From Lachnospiraceae bacterium (GTDB taxonomy: Bacteria; Bacillota; Clostridia; Lachnospirales; Lachnospiraceae): a DNA stretch of 64,000 bases. The translations under genes and the position numbers were made by a program. The notes under the pieces were generated by a model that saw only the letters and a list, made by a program, of their open reading frames with translations, did no database searches and had not been told where the DNA came from. Positions 25,878 to 34,546 of the stretch are shown here, piece by piece. The first letter of the stretch is position 1; every line of letters starts with the position of its first letter. The DNA is taken from assembly GCA_017546025.1 (NCBI GenBank), contig JAFYYS010000009.1, positions 39,627 to 103,626 on the forward strand, given 5' to 3'.

Positions 25878-27356
25878 ATGAAACGATTTCAATACATACG
25901 AAAAAGAATTATTTCACTTGCTCTTATATTAACCATGGCCGTCGGTATGTTTGCCTCCCTCGGCCTCGGCGGAAAAGCCAAAGCCAAATCGTATACGCTT
26001 ACACTTAACGCAAATGGTGGTACATTAGTGAAGGCGGGCGTTACTTATCCTCAAAACGGCAAACAATTTCAAATGGGCTTTTATGCAAACAATGCGTTTC
26101 AACTTCCCACTGAAGTTCCTCAAAGAAGTGGCTACTATTTTGCCGGATGGGGTGAATCGCCGAACACCACCATTGTAAAGTATTACGCCGGCCAGTGGAT
26201 AACGCTTTATAACACCCAGTGGACAAGTCTTCCTGACAACACTACGCTCTATGCTGTATGGATTAGATCGAACAGCGTTTACCGCGTTACCTTTGACGGA
26301 AACGGAGGCTACTGGGCTGACCCTTATAACAAAAAGAACATTAAAACCATTGACAAATTCATTGCAGGCGGACAGAACATTTCCGGCCCGACTTTCTTAA
26401 GAGATGGCTATGATTTTGCAGGATGGAGAACCTCAAAAGGAGGTTTTGAGGCAGGTAAGTCGACTTTCCGTGTTACGAATCATATGACACTTTATGCCGT
26501 GTGGAAAACGCATGTATATTTTCATGGTAGTACAGGTTATAATCATCAGCTACCTTATAGCACTTCAGTCATTGTCGGTACACCTCTGAAGTATTGTGAC
26601 TTCTATAAGCTTCTCCCCGCTGGTTATCATTTTGCTGATAAAAACGGAAAAACCGTATCTATTGATAAAACCATTACTGAAGATACTCATTTGTATTTGG
26701 TAGCCAATACTGCAACCATTACACTTAATGGCCCCGGTTGGACCAAAAGCTTTACCATAAAAACAGATGAAAACATTGCACAGAAACTCAATGAGTTAAA
26801 GTTTTCTCCTGATAACAAGGGTCATGCAATCCTTGGATGGAAATGTGATAATGTATGTTATTCTCCCACAGCAGGTATAATCTGTGCGAAAGATGGAGAG
26901 AAAAAGACTTATACAGCTATCACCATATATGATAAATCTCAAACAAGAACAATTGAAAAGATTTATATGCATAAATGGGAAATCTACTATGCTTGGGATA
27001 ATATGCTGGCATACCAGAAGAATATCAATAAGCTGAATGAATGGAAAGATATTCGCGATGCTGTCGGAACCAGTGTAGGACTATTCTGCGGCGCACTTGG
27101 GTGTTTCCCGGGAATAGGGACCGCTGCTGCAGTTACTCTTGCGCTCTGTGGTGCCACACCTACACTGCTCAGCACCTTCCTTCCGGATTCCTATAAGAAA
27201 GATAGTAAAGGAGTAGTTGTTCTTTGCACAAAACTTGAGAGCTTGTATAGTACTGCCGCAGGTATGGAGGAGTATCAACGTGTTCCGGTCCATGTCGAGT
27301 ATGGATATAGCGATGGAAAACCTTATCTCAAAAACATCTATTACAACGCTCAATAA
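25878..27356 (+). CDS. Secreted InlB_B-repeat protein with hydrophobic Gly/Ala segment
   Basis: A 492-residue exported protein whose signal sequence closely resembles that of the preceding gene. Several InlB_B repeats follow (FAGWG, VWIRS, FAGWR and VWKT cores within about 38-215, and a degenerate one near 270-320). Residues 394-436 are rich in Gly, Ala and Leu with three Cys and a PGIG turn, like a membrane-inserting helical hairpin. About 55 polar residues close the protein. No catalytic motif is recognised. The hydrophobic segment could be a membrane anchor or a pore-forming element as in bacteriocin-like proteins; sequence alone cannot decide. Confidence 0.8.
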   Translation: MKRFQYIRKRIISLALILTMAVGMFASLGLGGKAKAKSYTLTLNANGGTLVKAGVTYPQNGKQFQMGFYANNAFQLPTEVPQRSGYYFAGWGESPNTTIVKYYAGQWITLYNTQWTSLPDNTTLYAVWIRSNSVYRVTFDGNGGYWADPYNKKNIKTIDKFIAGGQNISGPTFLRDGYDFAGWRTSKGGFEAGKSTFRVTNHMTLYAVWKTHVYFHGSTGYNHQLPYSTSVIVGTPLKYCDFYKLLPAGYHFADKNGKTVSIDKTITEDTHLYLVANTATITLNGPGWTKSFTIKTDENIAQKLNELKFSPDNKGHAILGWKCDNVCYSPTAGIICAKDGEKKTYTAITIYDKSQTRTIEKIYMHKWEIYYAWDNMLAYQKNINKLNEWKDIRDAVGTSVGLFCGALGCFPGIGTAAAVTLALCGATPTLLSTFLPDSYKKDSKGVVVLCTKLESLYSTAAGMEEYQRVPVHVEYGYSDGKPYLKNIYYNAQ

Positions 27357-27413
27357 ACCCTCACAAGTATAACCCTTTCAGGGTAAGAATAATCCCTATG
27401 GTTCCTGTTAAAC

Positions 27414-27454
27414 AAGGGTCTGCCGCAATCAACTGAGTGCGGCAGACCCTTTTC
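27414..27454 (+). terminator. Strong intrinsic terminator
   Basis: AAGGGTCTGCCGCA and its exact complement form a 14-bp stem with a 10-base loop and run into TTTT. It ends the plus-strand InlB_B gene and insulates it from the convergent methyltransferase gene. Confidence 0.85.
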
Positions 27455-27497
27455 CATCGCTTTATTCTATCCCCTATAAAACTCTCCCCGCCATTGT

Positions 27498-27509
27498 GTC
27501 ACATTTTCC
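27498..27509. repeat. Copy of the dispersed motif (complement)
   Basis: GTCACATTTTCC on the plus strand, 15 bases beyond the stop of the minus-strand methyltransferase gene. Confidence 0.5.
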
Positions 27510-27523
27510 ATCGACGAAAAGGA

Positions 27524-28318
27524 CTATTTCACCGTAAACAAACCGTATTCCTTCGGGACGTGAAGGACGCCGTTTTGCATGTTTTGGCGAAGGATTTCGC
27601 GGACATCGTCCTTCAGGGCGCCGTTTAGCGATATCATGCCGGTGAGTGAAAAGATGTAATCTGTCAGGTCGTTCACATCGGTCACGGCAAGGGAGTCCTC
27701 GTAGTCAGTGCGGTTTATCTCTTTGAAGAACCGGCCGAGCCACTGCGCGCCGTTTTGCAGCGTGAAGGTTTTATTGGTGCGGTCCTCGACCCCCAGGGAA
27801 GAAAGCAGCCCCGCCACATATTCCACAATGCCGTGCTCGCCGTATGTGGCGGTGTAGAATGTTCCGCCGGCCTTTAAAACCCTCCGAACCTCCGTGAGGC
27901 CGCGGTTAAGGTCGGGCACATGATAAAGCATCATATTGGCGATGACGATGTCGAACGCGCCGTCTTCGTAAGGGATGTTCTGAATGTCAATCACCCTGTA
28001 CTCGAGGTTTTCATATGTCCCGACATTCTGCTTTGCCGTCTCTAACATCCCTTCCGAAAAATCCGACAGCACAAGCTTCGAGCAAAGTCCGATCAGCTCG
28101 CCGCGCCCGGTCCACATGCTGCCGGTTCCGCATCCGAGTTCTAAAACCTTCATTCCCGGCTCAAGCCGGTACTGCGACACAATCCAGTTCCCGAAGCCCT
28201 GCTTGTTCGTCGAGTATTTGTCATGAATGGAAATTCTCTTGTTCAGATTTGTCGAAGTCGCGTACTGCTTTTTTACGGTCGCTGCGTCATTAATTCCGTT
28301 TTCTGCTTTAATCCACAT
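27524..28318 (-). CDS. SAM-dependent methyltransferase
   Basis: A 264-residue class I methyltransferase (UbiE/Methyltransf_11 type). Motif I is VLELGCGTG, motif II lies around YRVIDIQNI, and the post-motif NMMLYHVPDLNRGLTEVRRVLKAGG is characteristic of small-molecule methyltransferases. The substrate is unknown. Its start overlaps the end of the upstream lipoprotein gene by 11 bases, so the two are probably co-translated. The last residues extend normally, with no sign of truncation. Confidence 0.88.
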   Translation of the reverse strand: MWIKAENGINDAATVKKQYATSTNLNKRISIHDKYSTNKQGFGNWIVSQYRLEPGMKVLELGCGTGSMWTGRGELIGLCSKLVLSDFSEGMLETAKQNVGTYENLEYRVIDIQNIPYEDGAFDIVIANMMLYHVPDLNRGLTEVRRVLKAGGTFYTATYGEHGIVEYVAGLLSSLGVEDRTNKTFTLQNGAQWLGRFFKEINRTDYEDSLAVTDVNDLTDYIFSLTGMISLNGALKDDVREILRQNMQNGVLHVPKEYGLFTVK

Positions 28319-29006
28319 AACTCAAAGAAATCTCGTAAATCAATCCGTCTTTAAACGTAAACGCAAAGGAACGTTCTGCCATATAGAGTTCGGAATCTTC
28401 AGCGTAGGTAAGAATATCCGTTACCACACCGTTATCAAGGGTGAAGCTGTTCGTCTTCGTCGGCTCTCCGGCACAGCGCAACAGATCTTCCTTCATAAAG
28501 AGATCCGGGAAAATGAACCCGATGGCTCCCTCGGGAAGTTTCGGGATGGAGTCCACCCTGATGGAACATATTACGCAGTCACCGACCTTCTGCTCCAAAT
28601 CCGTAAAGTTACCAACGGTCATCGTGGCATACTGATAGGGCGCCAATTGAATGCTGAATCCCAGATAATACCAGGTCTTGGCCTCCACCGTATCCTCCAG
28701 TTTATCCACTGTGGTTATCTCCACACCGTCATTGACCAGATCCCGAAGCGTTGCTTTTCCGAGGATATACTTCTTTCCGTTATAGAAGAAGCTCATGTCC
28801 GTAAAATCAACGAATTTGTCGGAATCAACAGGTCCGTCCGGCGTCCGGGTCGGTTCCGGCGAAGGCGTAGGAGTAGGCGTTTTCGTGGCATTTTCCGTCT
28901 CATCGGTCCTGTCAGGCGTCTTTTCTTTTTCGTCATCTTTGCCACAAGCAGCGAGTACGAAAACCAGAACCGTAACAAGCAACAAATAAATCAGTTTGTG
29001 TTTCAT
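28308..29006 (-). CDS. Lipoprotein of unknown function
   Basis: A 232-residue lipoprotein precursor: hydrophobic leader, lipobox VLAAC with modified Cys at about residue 21, then a charged Thr/Pro-rich spacer (KTPTPTPSPEPTRTP) and a folded extracytoplasmic domain of about 170 residues. AAGGGG precedes the ATG. The domain is not recognised; its mixed alpha/beta character resembles small stand-alone ligand- or stress-sensing lipoproteins. It is followed directly by the methyltransferase gene. Confidence 0.82.
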   Translation of the reverse strand: MKHKLIYLLLVTVLVFVLAACGKDDEKEKTPDRTDETENATKTPTPTPSPEPTRTPDGPVDSDKFVDFTDMSFFYNGKKYILGKATLRDLVNDGVEITTVDKLEDTVEAKTWYYLGFSIQLAPYQYATMTVGNFTDLEQKVGDCVICSIRVDSIPKLPEGAIGFIFPDLFMKEDLLRCAGEPTKTNSFTLDNGVVTDILTYAEDSELYMAERSFAFTFKDGLIYEISLSYVD

Positions 29007-29025
29007 TCGTATTCCCCTTTTATTG

Positions 29026-29631
29026 TTATTTATATGAAAGCCGTTTCATAGTTTCCTTCACGGCTTCATAATCTCCCGTAAAGCAGAAGGTCTGCATTCC
29101 GACTGTCCGGGCGCCGGCCAGGTTCTGCTCAAGGTCGTCAATGAACAGACACTCCTCGCCCCGTAACCCGTATTTCGCCAGAAAAGCCTCATAAATCTCC
29201 GCGTCCGGCTTCAGCATATGATAGTCAGAAGACACAAATACACCGTCAAAGAAATCAAGCGGCAGAAACGGCGGAAAATACCGGTAGAACGCATCGCTCG
29301 CATTCGACAAAACATAAATCCCATACCCCTGCGCCTTCACGTATTCACAAAACTCCCGCGCCCCCGCAATCGGCTTCATGCAGATATCCCATTGCTCCGC
29401 ACAATTCTTAAGCGCCTTGTGAAACTGCTCGGGAACCCTGCCCTTAATCAGATCATACCGCTCCGCATCCTTAATGTCCCCGCGGTCGCCGAGCTGCCAC
29501 TCCGGCCCGTGAAACAGCTCCTTAAGGATGACCTCCCGCTCCTCTTCCGAGCTGCAAAACCGGTTCAGCGAAATGTCGGGATCATAGTCTAAGAGCACAT
29601 TCCCCATATCAAGTATCACATGTTTCAGCAT
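29026..29631 (-). CDS. HAD-superfamily hydrolase (HAD-IA)
   Basis: A 201-residue HAD hydrolase. The nucleophile motif is VILDMGNVLLDYD (Asp8), motif II is YVLSNASD and the final acidic motif is ECLFIDDLEQN. The second Asp of the usual DxD is Gly, as in the YihX-like group of HAD-IA phosphatases that act on sugar phosphates. GGGGAG lies five bases before the ATG. Cytoplasmic. The substrate is not predictable. Confidence 0.88.
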   Translation of the reverse strand: MLKHVILDMGNVLLDYDPDISLNRFCSSEEEREVILKELFHGPEWQLGDRGDIKDAERYDLIKGRVPEQFHKALKNCAEQWDICMKPIAGAREFCEYVKAQGYGIYVLSNASDAFYRYFPPFLPLDFFDGVFVSSDYHMLKPDAEIYEAFLAKYGLRGEECLFIDDLEQNLAGARTVGMQTFCFTGDYEAVKETMKRLSYK

Positions 29632-29643
29632 TCTTTCTCCCCT

Positions 29644-29657
29644 GTGGCAAATACCAC
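29644..29657. repeat. Small palindrome after the LRR gene
   Basis: GTGGCAAATACCAC, arms GTGG/CCAC around an A-rich core, two bases beyond the LRR gene stop and overlapping the leader of the HAD gene. It resembles the AAA-centred palindromes at 8162 and 57785. Confidence 0.4.
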
Positions 29658-29658
29658 G

Positions 29659-32043
29659 CTATTCAGCCTTTTTCTTCGATAAAACCAGCTTCCACAAAGC
29701 TGTCAGTAATATCACACCCGCTGCGATGCCGAGACCGATATACAAAGGCTTGTTGGTGCCCTTCTTCGGATCGGCATTCTCTGCCGCGGAAGTTACACTC
29801 TTCATTTCTTCCGCCGAAACGGTCGGCGTCGGAGAAGCTTTCGGGGTGTCCGCCCCGATTACCTGACTGCTCAGTTCAGCGTCTTCCTTCCCGTCTCCGC
29901 GGGGATTGGTTTCTTCGAGTGTTACAGTAAGCTCCGTATTCCCCTGACCGGGCGTCGGAGTGAGTTCGCCGGTATCTTCACCCGGCGTGGGAGTAAGCTC
30001 TTCCGGATTCTGCGCATCCCCGTCCGGTGTGGGCGTGAGCTCATCAGGCTCATTTGCATCCGGCGTCGGAGTGTTATCTTCCTGCCCCGGTGTCGTATTA
30101 TTCTGCCCGGGCGTTACAGTATTCTGCCCCGGCGTCACTTTGTTCGGCTCCGGCGTCGGCGACAGATTATTCTGTTTCGGTGTCGGACTATTCCCGCCCT
30201 GCTTGGGTGTCGGCGACAGATTATTCTGCTTGGGAGTCGGACTATTCCCGCCCTGCTTGGGTGTCGGCGAAGGATTATTCTGCTTCGGTGTCGGCGTGTT
30301 TCCGGCCGGTTTTGTGGTCGGCGTGTTCGGATTGGAAACAATCTTCGGCTTTGCGTAACCGTTGACCTCGAGCATCCGGTTGATCATCGTCTGCATCTCT
30401 GTTTTGGTTGCTTTTCCGTGCGGATCAATCTTCCGCTTCTCCTTCGGGGCGCCGTCCTCTCCTTTTCCTTCCATGATGTTCCATGTCGCGGCCCAGCAGA
30501 CTGCTTCCCAGGCGTAGTCGTCCACATCGTAGTAGTCAAGGAAATCGTCGCTGCGGCCGAAGTCGATTGCCCTTTTATATCCGACAGCCTCCGAGTACCG
30601 CATCAGCATGAGCATCAGATCCTGCCTGGTAATATACTGCCCCACGCCGAAACAGTCGGAAGAAATATCCGGCGTTCCGACGGCAATCGCATATTGCTGT
30701 CCCCAGACAACTGCGTTGTAATAAGAGGAGCCCTGCTTCACGTCCTTGAATCTGGTCGTAAGGCCCGCAACACTCGGGCTTCCGGCCATTTCATAAAGCT
30801 TCTGCATGACTGCCTCGCGCTTGACGAGGTCGGCGGTATTCGTCACATTTCCCGTCGGCTTGGGCGTCGGCGACGGGGTTGCTTCCGCACTTCCCGTCGT
30901 GAGCGTAACGATGTCGTCAAAGCAGAGAAAATAAAGGTTATCGCCGCCGGTCGAGGACGCTCCGCCGTAATTCAGCGTCCAGGAATGCCCCTGGCACACG
31001 CTGTATTCCGCTTTTTTCGTGCCCTCTTTGTAGGTCTTTACAAGAAGCGGATTCCCGCTGATATCAAGCGTTGTGAAGGGGTTGGTAAATGCCTGCAGAA
31101 AATGCAGCTTCGGGTTATTCTTCAGATTCAGGCTTCCGATCCTGTTGCACGCGCAGTCCAGGTAAAACAACTTCGGATTGCAGCTGACATTCAGCGCGGA
31201 AATCGAATTGTAGCTGCAAATCAGCTTCTGCAGCTCCGGGTTGTTCGTCACGTCAATCGAAGTGACGCCGTTATTCGCGCAGTTGTAGTACTGAAGCCCT
31301 TTGTTCTTACTGACATCGACGTTGCCGAGCCCGTGGTTGTCCCAGATGTCAAGCCGCTTCAGAAGCGGATTGTTGCTGACATCGAGCGAGGTCAGATTGT
31401 TTCGAAACGCATCGAGATGCGCGAGCTTCGGATTGTTGCTGACATTTAACGAAGTAAGGCCGCATGTGCCGCACATCAGGTGCTCCAGCTCGCGGTTGTT
31501 GCTGACATTCAGCTCCGTAAGCGGGTTTGTGTTGCACTCGATGTAGGCCATCTTCGGGTTATTGCTGACGTTCAGGGTGGTCAGCTTGCATTCATAGCAG
31601 TACACCCATACGAGCTCGGGGTTGGCCGAGAAATCAAGCTTCGTGAACTTATTATTCGAGCACCATACGCCGCGAAGATCCTTATTGTGGCTCAAATCCC
31701 AGGACTCGATTTCGTTAAATGTGCAGTAAAGCCCCTGCAGCGCCGTGAAATACTCGATTCCCTTGACACTCTTGATGCCTTTTCCGTCGCAGTGAATGTT
31801 GATGGTCAGGCTGATCTCCTCCGGGCTTAAAAAGCCGTCTCCGTCCCGGTCATAATCCCGCGTTGCGATGACGCTTCGGAAATTGGCGTCCGGAAAAGTC
31901 GTGTCATTGATCGGAATCAATCCTCCGTCCGACGCAGCCGCCGTTCGGCCTCCGTGCTGTAAGGCCGCCAGCCCAAGCACTGAAACCATCAGAAATACCG
32001 TAAGTCCGGCAACCACGCCGGACAGTTTCCGTCCTTCCTTCAT
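29659..32043 (-). CDS. Cell-surface leucine-rich-repeat protein with SLH domains and membrane anchor
   Basis: A 794-residue surface protein. After a signal peptide (about 1-37) comes an EF-hand-like loop (DRDGDGFLSPEEI), then about twelve LRRs of 21-22 residues (L-x-V-S-N-N-P-x-L pattern, about 90-350). Three S-layer-homology repeats follow (about 400-575; FKDVKQGSSYYNAV, FLDYYDVDDYAWEAV), then a Pro/Thr stalk with an 18-residue tandem repeat, and a C-terminal membrane helix followed by KKKAE. The LRR face probably binds host or plant polymer ligands. Having both SLH repeats and a membrane anchor is unusual; the SLH part may bind cell-wall polymer while the helix anchors. GGGGAGG precedes the ATG. 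Confidence 0.88.
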   Translation of the reverse strand: MKEGRKLSGVVAGLTVFLMVSVLGLAALQHGGRTAAASDGGLIPINDTTFPDANFRSVIATRDYDRDGDGFLSPEEISLTINIHCDGKGIKSVKGIEYFTALQGLYCTFNEIESWDLSHNKDLRGVWCSNNKFTKLDFSANPELVWVYCYECKLTTLNVSNNPKMAYIECNTNPLTELNVSNNRELEHLMCGTCGLTSLNVSNNPKLAHLDAFRNNLTSLDVSNNPLLKRLDIWDNHGLGNVDVSKNKGLQYYNCANNGVTSIDVTNNPELQKLICSYNSISALNVSCNPKLFYLDCACNRIGSLNLKNNPKLHFLQAFTNPFTTLDISGNPLLVKTYKEGTKKAEYSVCQGHSWTLNYGGASSTGGDNLYFLCFDDIVTLTTGSAEATPSPTPKPTGNVTNTADLVKREAVMQKLYEMAGSPSVAGLTTRFKDVKQGSSYYNAVVWGQQYAIAVGTPDISSDCFGVGQYITRQDLMLMLMRYSEAVGYKRAIDFGRSDDFLDYYDVDDYAWEAVCWAATWNIMEGKGEDGAPKEKRKIDPHGKATKTEMQTMINRMLEVNGYAKPKIVSNPNTPTTKPAGNTPTPKQNNPSPTPKQGGNSPTPKQNNLSPTPKQGGNSPTPKQNNLSPTPEPNKVTPGQNTVTPGQNNTTPGQEDNTPTPDANEPDELTPTPDGDAQNPEELTPTPGEDTGELTPTPGQGNTELTVTLEETNPRGDGKEDAELSSQVIGADTPKASPTPTVSAEEMKSVTSAAENADPKKGTNKPLYIGLGIAAGVILLTALWKLVLSKKKAE
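30152..30313 (-). repeat. 54-bp tandem repeat coding for the Pro/Thr stalk
   Basis: Two nearly identical 54-base units (30152-30205 and 30206-30259) and a third diverged copy encode an 18-residue unit built from SPTPKQ and NSPTPKQN. It lies in the stalk of the LRR surface protein and is a likely site of length variation by slippage. Confidence 0.75.
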
Positions 32044-32073
32044 TGTTCCATCCTCCCCATTTCATTACGCGCT

Positions 32074-32104
32074 GAAAAATGTGACGGTTCCCCCAAAGGA
32101 ACCG
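32074..32104 (-). terminator. Probable terminator after the rRNA methyltransferase gene
   Basis: On the minus strand CGGTTCC and GGAACCG form a 7-bp stem, followed by TCACATTTTTC. The tail is a one-mismatch variant of the dispersed 12-base motif. It lies just after the SpoU-family gene and before the LRR gene. Confidence 0.6.
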
Positions 32105-32105
32105 C

Positions 32106-32957
32106 TTAATTCTGTTTCATTAATTCCCAAAAACTGATGGCACTTGCTGCTGCCACATTCAAAGAATCCACGCCGTGGTACATCGGAATCATGACGCGGT
32201 AATCGCAGGCTTTGATGACTTCCTTCGGAAGCCCGGTGCCCTCCGTACCCATGAAGACGGCCAGTTTCTCCTGCGACCTGATTTCCTTATTGTCAACGCT
32301 TGTCGAGTCCTCGGTCAGTGCCATTGCTACGGTCTTGAACCCGTAGGACTGAAGCATCCTAACCGGATGAATGCCCTCCGACTCCGCCCGGCTTGCCTTG
32401 GTCCACGGAATCTGAAAGACCGTGCCCATGCTGACTCTCGCGGAACGCCTCGTAAGCGGGTCCACCGACGCGTGCGTCAGTAGCACGCCGTCCATTCCGA
32501 GCGCCGCCGCAGAGCGCACAATCGCCCCGACATTCGTCGGATTCATGACATCATAAAGGACCGTGATACGCTTTTTGTCACGGCAGAAATCCTCGACGGG
32601 AATCTCCTTCTTTCTTCGAAGCGTCATCCAAAGGCCGCGCACCATCGCATAGCCGGTCAGCTTCGTGACGATGTCATGACCCGCGGTGTAAATCGGAATC
32701 GAATCCAGCTTTTCCCTGCCCCAGATCCGCTCAATCGCCTCGAAAACAGGCCTTCCCTCGGTCTCCATGCGGCCCGTCTCCAAAAGCATCGTAAGCGGCT
32801 CGTATCCGGCCTCGAGTGCCCTCTCGACCACGTAGGCGCTTTCCGCCAGAAAGATGCCCGTATCCGGCTCGAAATATCGGAAAAGCTGGGCCTCGGAAAT
32901 CCTGGCGAACACGTCGAGCTCAGGCGCATTGATGTCATTTATCTCAATCAGATTCAT
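32106..32957 (-). CDS. SpoU/TrmH-family RNA 2'-O-methyltransferase
   Basis: A 283-residue protein with an N-terminal substrate-binding part and a C-terminal SPOUT domain. Motif 1 has the conserved Asn in NPTNVGAIVRSAAALG, motif 2 is VFMGTEGTGLP and motif 3 is MYHGVDSLNVAAASAI. This is the family that methylates ribose in rRNA or tRNA using SAM bound in a trefoil knot, acting as a homodimer in the cytoplasm. The exact RNA target cannot be assigned. A small membrane protein gene sits seven bases upstream. Confidence 0.9.
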   Translation of the reverse strand: MNLIEINDINAPELDVFARISEAQLFRYFEPDTGIFLAESAYVVERALEAGYEPLTMLLETGRMETEGRPVFEAIERIWGREKLDSIPIYTAGHDIVTKLTGYAMVRGLWMTLRRKKEIPVEDFCRDKKRITVLYDVMNPTNVGAIVRSAAALGMDGVLLTHASVDPLTRRSARVSMGTVFQIPWTKASRAESEGIHPVRMLQSYGFKTVAMALTEDSTSVDNKEIRSQEKLAVFMGTEGTGLPKEVIKACDYRVMIPMYHGVDSLNVAAASAISFWELMKQN

Positions 32958-32963
32958 GCGATT

Positions 32964-33446
32964 TTACCGGTTCTCCTGTCCGTCCGTTTTGCCCGCTGCC
33001 CTCTTACCAAGGGCAATCAGCTGGCCGATGATCATCCCGACAAGTCCGGGCGTAATCGCCCACAAAAGCGGGCCCACCCAGTCACCCGTAAACTGTTCTT
33101 TAACCGACGCAAGAAGACTGAACTGCCGGTGTCTGTCGATGCACGCATGCAGGACATAAGTGAAAATCGGAATCAGCATGTTCATGCATGCAAAAACAAG
33201 GCAGACAAGCCATTTCCAATTGCCGAAATAATCCTTACGGCCGATGATAAATGCCACAACAAACGTGGCGATGCCGAATACGACGAAATGAATCACAAGC
33301 CCGTAAAACGTTCCGAAATCCGGCGCCGCAAATGCTGCAATCACATAATAAGTCAAAATCACGCAGACCCAAATCCCTAAATACACAAGAAGCAGCTTCA
33401 CTTCCGGTCGCATTTTCCATTCGTACTCTGCCCTATTGTCATCCAT
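32964..33446 (-). CDS. Integral membrane protein
   Basis: A 160-residue protein with four predicted membrane helices and a charged, hydrophilic N-terminus of about 16 residues. AGGAGGGGG precedes the ATG. No family is recognised. It lies directly upstream of the SpoU-type methyltransferase gene on the same strand, so the two are probably co-transcribed. Confidence 0.75.
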   Translation of the reverse strand: MDDNRAEYEWKMRPEVKLLLVYLGIWVCVILTYYVIAAFAAPDFGTFYGLVIHFVVFGIATFVVAFIIGRKDYFGNWKWLVCLVFACMNMLIPIFTYVLHACIDRHRQFSLLASVKEQFTGDWVGPLLWAITPGLVGMIIGQLIALGKRAAGKTDGQENR

Positions 33447-33517
33447 TCTGTGTCCCCCTCCTGACAGAAACCCATTTGAGATATTTTACCACATTTGTTT
33501 GCTTCTCAAAGCTGTAA

Positions 33518-34390
33518 TCACTTCATGCTGTCAATCCATGCCTGAATGTCCGCTTTCGTCGCAGTTGCCGGGAAACGCTTGCCGGTCTCCCAGTTACCGC
33601 TTCCCGCGAGAGTCGCAAGTTTGGTCCCGGTCAAACCGATTCCGCTGCTTCCGGATGTGCAGAACGGAATGACGGTAACGGAGCCGAAATCATAGTTTTC
33701 CACAAAGGTGTCCATAATCCGGGGCTCACTGCCGGCCCAGATCGGATACCCAATATAAATCTTCATGTAGCCCGAAAGGTCAATCTTTTCACTTCCGATT
33801 GCCGGCCTGGCCGAAGCATCATACTGCTCTTTAAGCGCACGACAGTTGTTGTTTTTGTAATCAATGTCCTCGTCCGTGTACGGCTCGGCAGGAATGATTT
33901 CATACAGGTCTGCATCTTCAATCTCTGCAATCATCTGTGCCACATTCTTCGTATGACCAGTTACAGAAAATACGACAACAAGTACCTTCTCCGGTTCATT
34001 TTCCTCCTCTTCCGGTTCCCTGTCATTATCCTGATAAAGTTCGGGAGCTGAAAGAATGATGCTTACCTTTTGTCCGTTGTCAACAATAACCGTCCCTGTG
34101 TGAGGATCTGAGCCCGAAATATGTGCGGCCGCTTTCGGATCGGAAGTCCCCCAATACCAGGCAATATGTACCTCGAAATCAGTGAAGCCGGCCGATTGCA
34201 GCTCTTCCCGGATTTTTAACATCGCATCCTCATAAAACATTCCCGTCACATCAGGCATTGTATATGTTGCTGCCTTTTTCTCAGGTTCGTCACTCTTTTT
34301 GTCGTCTTTTTCCTTGCCGCATGCAACAAGTGCGCAGAGCATTACGACGATACAGAAAACGGCGCATAGCATTTTCCATAATCTTTTCAT
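33518..34390 (-). CDS. Lipoprotein fusing a PASTA-like domain to a flavodoxin
   Basis: A 290-residue lipoprotein. Leader and lipobox (LVAC, Cys at about 24), a charged spacer, a PASTA-like domain (about 44-115; MPDVTGMFYEDAMLKI opening, GQKVSIILS closing), an acidic linker, and a flavodoxin-type FMN domain (about 134-290; VVVFSVTGHTKNVA phosphate loop, YIGYPIWAGSEPRI, FCTSGSSGIG). PASTA domains usually bind peptidoglycan, so this would be a wall-associated extracytoplasmic flavodoxin. Flavodoxins are normally cytoplasmic, so an extracellular electron-transfer or flavin-handling role is possible. GGGAGGG precedes the ATG and a consensus promoter lies upstream. Confidence 0.85.
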   Translation of the reverse strand: MKRLWKMLCAVFCIVVMLCALVACGKEKDDKKSDEPEKKAATYTMPDVTGMFYEDAMLKIREELQSAGFTDFEVHIAWYWGTSDPKAAAHISGSDPHTGTVIVDNGQKVSIILSAPELYQDNDREPEEEENEPEKVLVVVFSVTGHTKNVAQMIAEIEDADLYEIIPAEPYTDEDIDYKNNNCRALKEQYDASARPAIGSEKIDLSGYMKIYIGYPIWAGSEPRIMDTFVENYDFGSVTVIPFCTSGSSGIGLTGTKLATLAGSGNWETGKRFPATATKADIQAWIDSMK

Positions 34391-34419
34391 GGTTTCATCC
34401 CTCCCAACGGATTTTTCTA

Positions 34420-34448
34420 ATTATACCAAAATCAGGAACCGAGGTCAA
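34420..34448 (-). promoter_or_regulatory. Consensus promoter of the flavodoxin lipoprotein
   Basis: On the minus strand TTGACC (34443-34448), a 17-base spacer and a perfect TATAAT (34420-34425), about 30 bases upstream of the start codon. Confidence 0.8.
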
Positions 34449-34500
34449 ACTGTTTATCCTTTGCCGGCTCCCTGCTGTCTTGCCTTTATGCTTCTTTTCG

Positions 34501-34530
34501 GTTAAAATATTAACTAACGGTTAAACCGTT
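34501..34530. promoter_or_regulatory. Two adjacent inverted repeats, likely operator
   Basis: AACGGTT-A-AACCGTT (34516-34530) is a perfect 7-bp inverted repeat, and GTTAA-AATA-TTAAC (34501-34514) abuts it. They lie 16 bases before the -35 of the XRE regulator promoter, in the divergent region shared with the flavodoxin lipoprotein. This suits binding by the neighbouring XRE protein. Confidence 0.5.
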
Positions 34531-34546
34531 CTGACCTGACATTATC

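Noticed and set aside
30130..30320. Repeated units resembling a CRISPR array
   Set aside because: The 54-base units are back-to-back without unique spacers and lie in frame within a surface-protein stalk.
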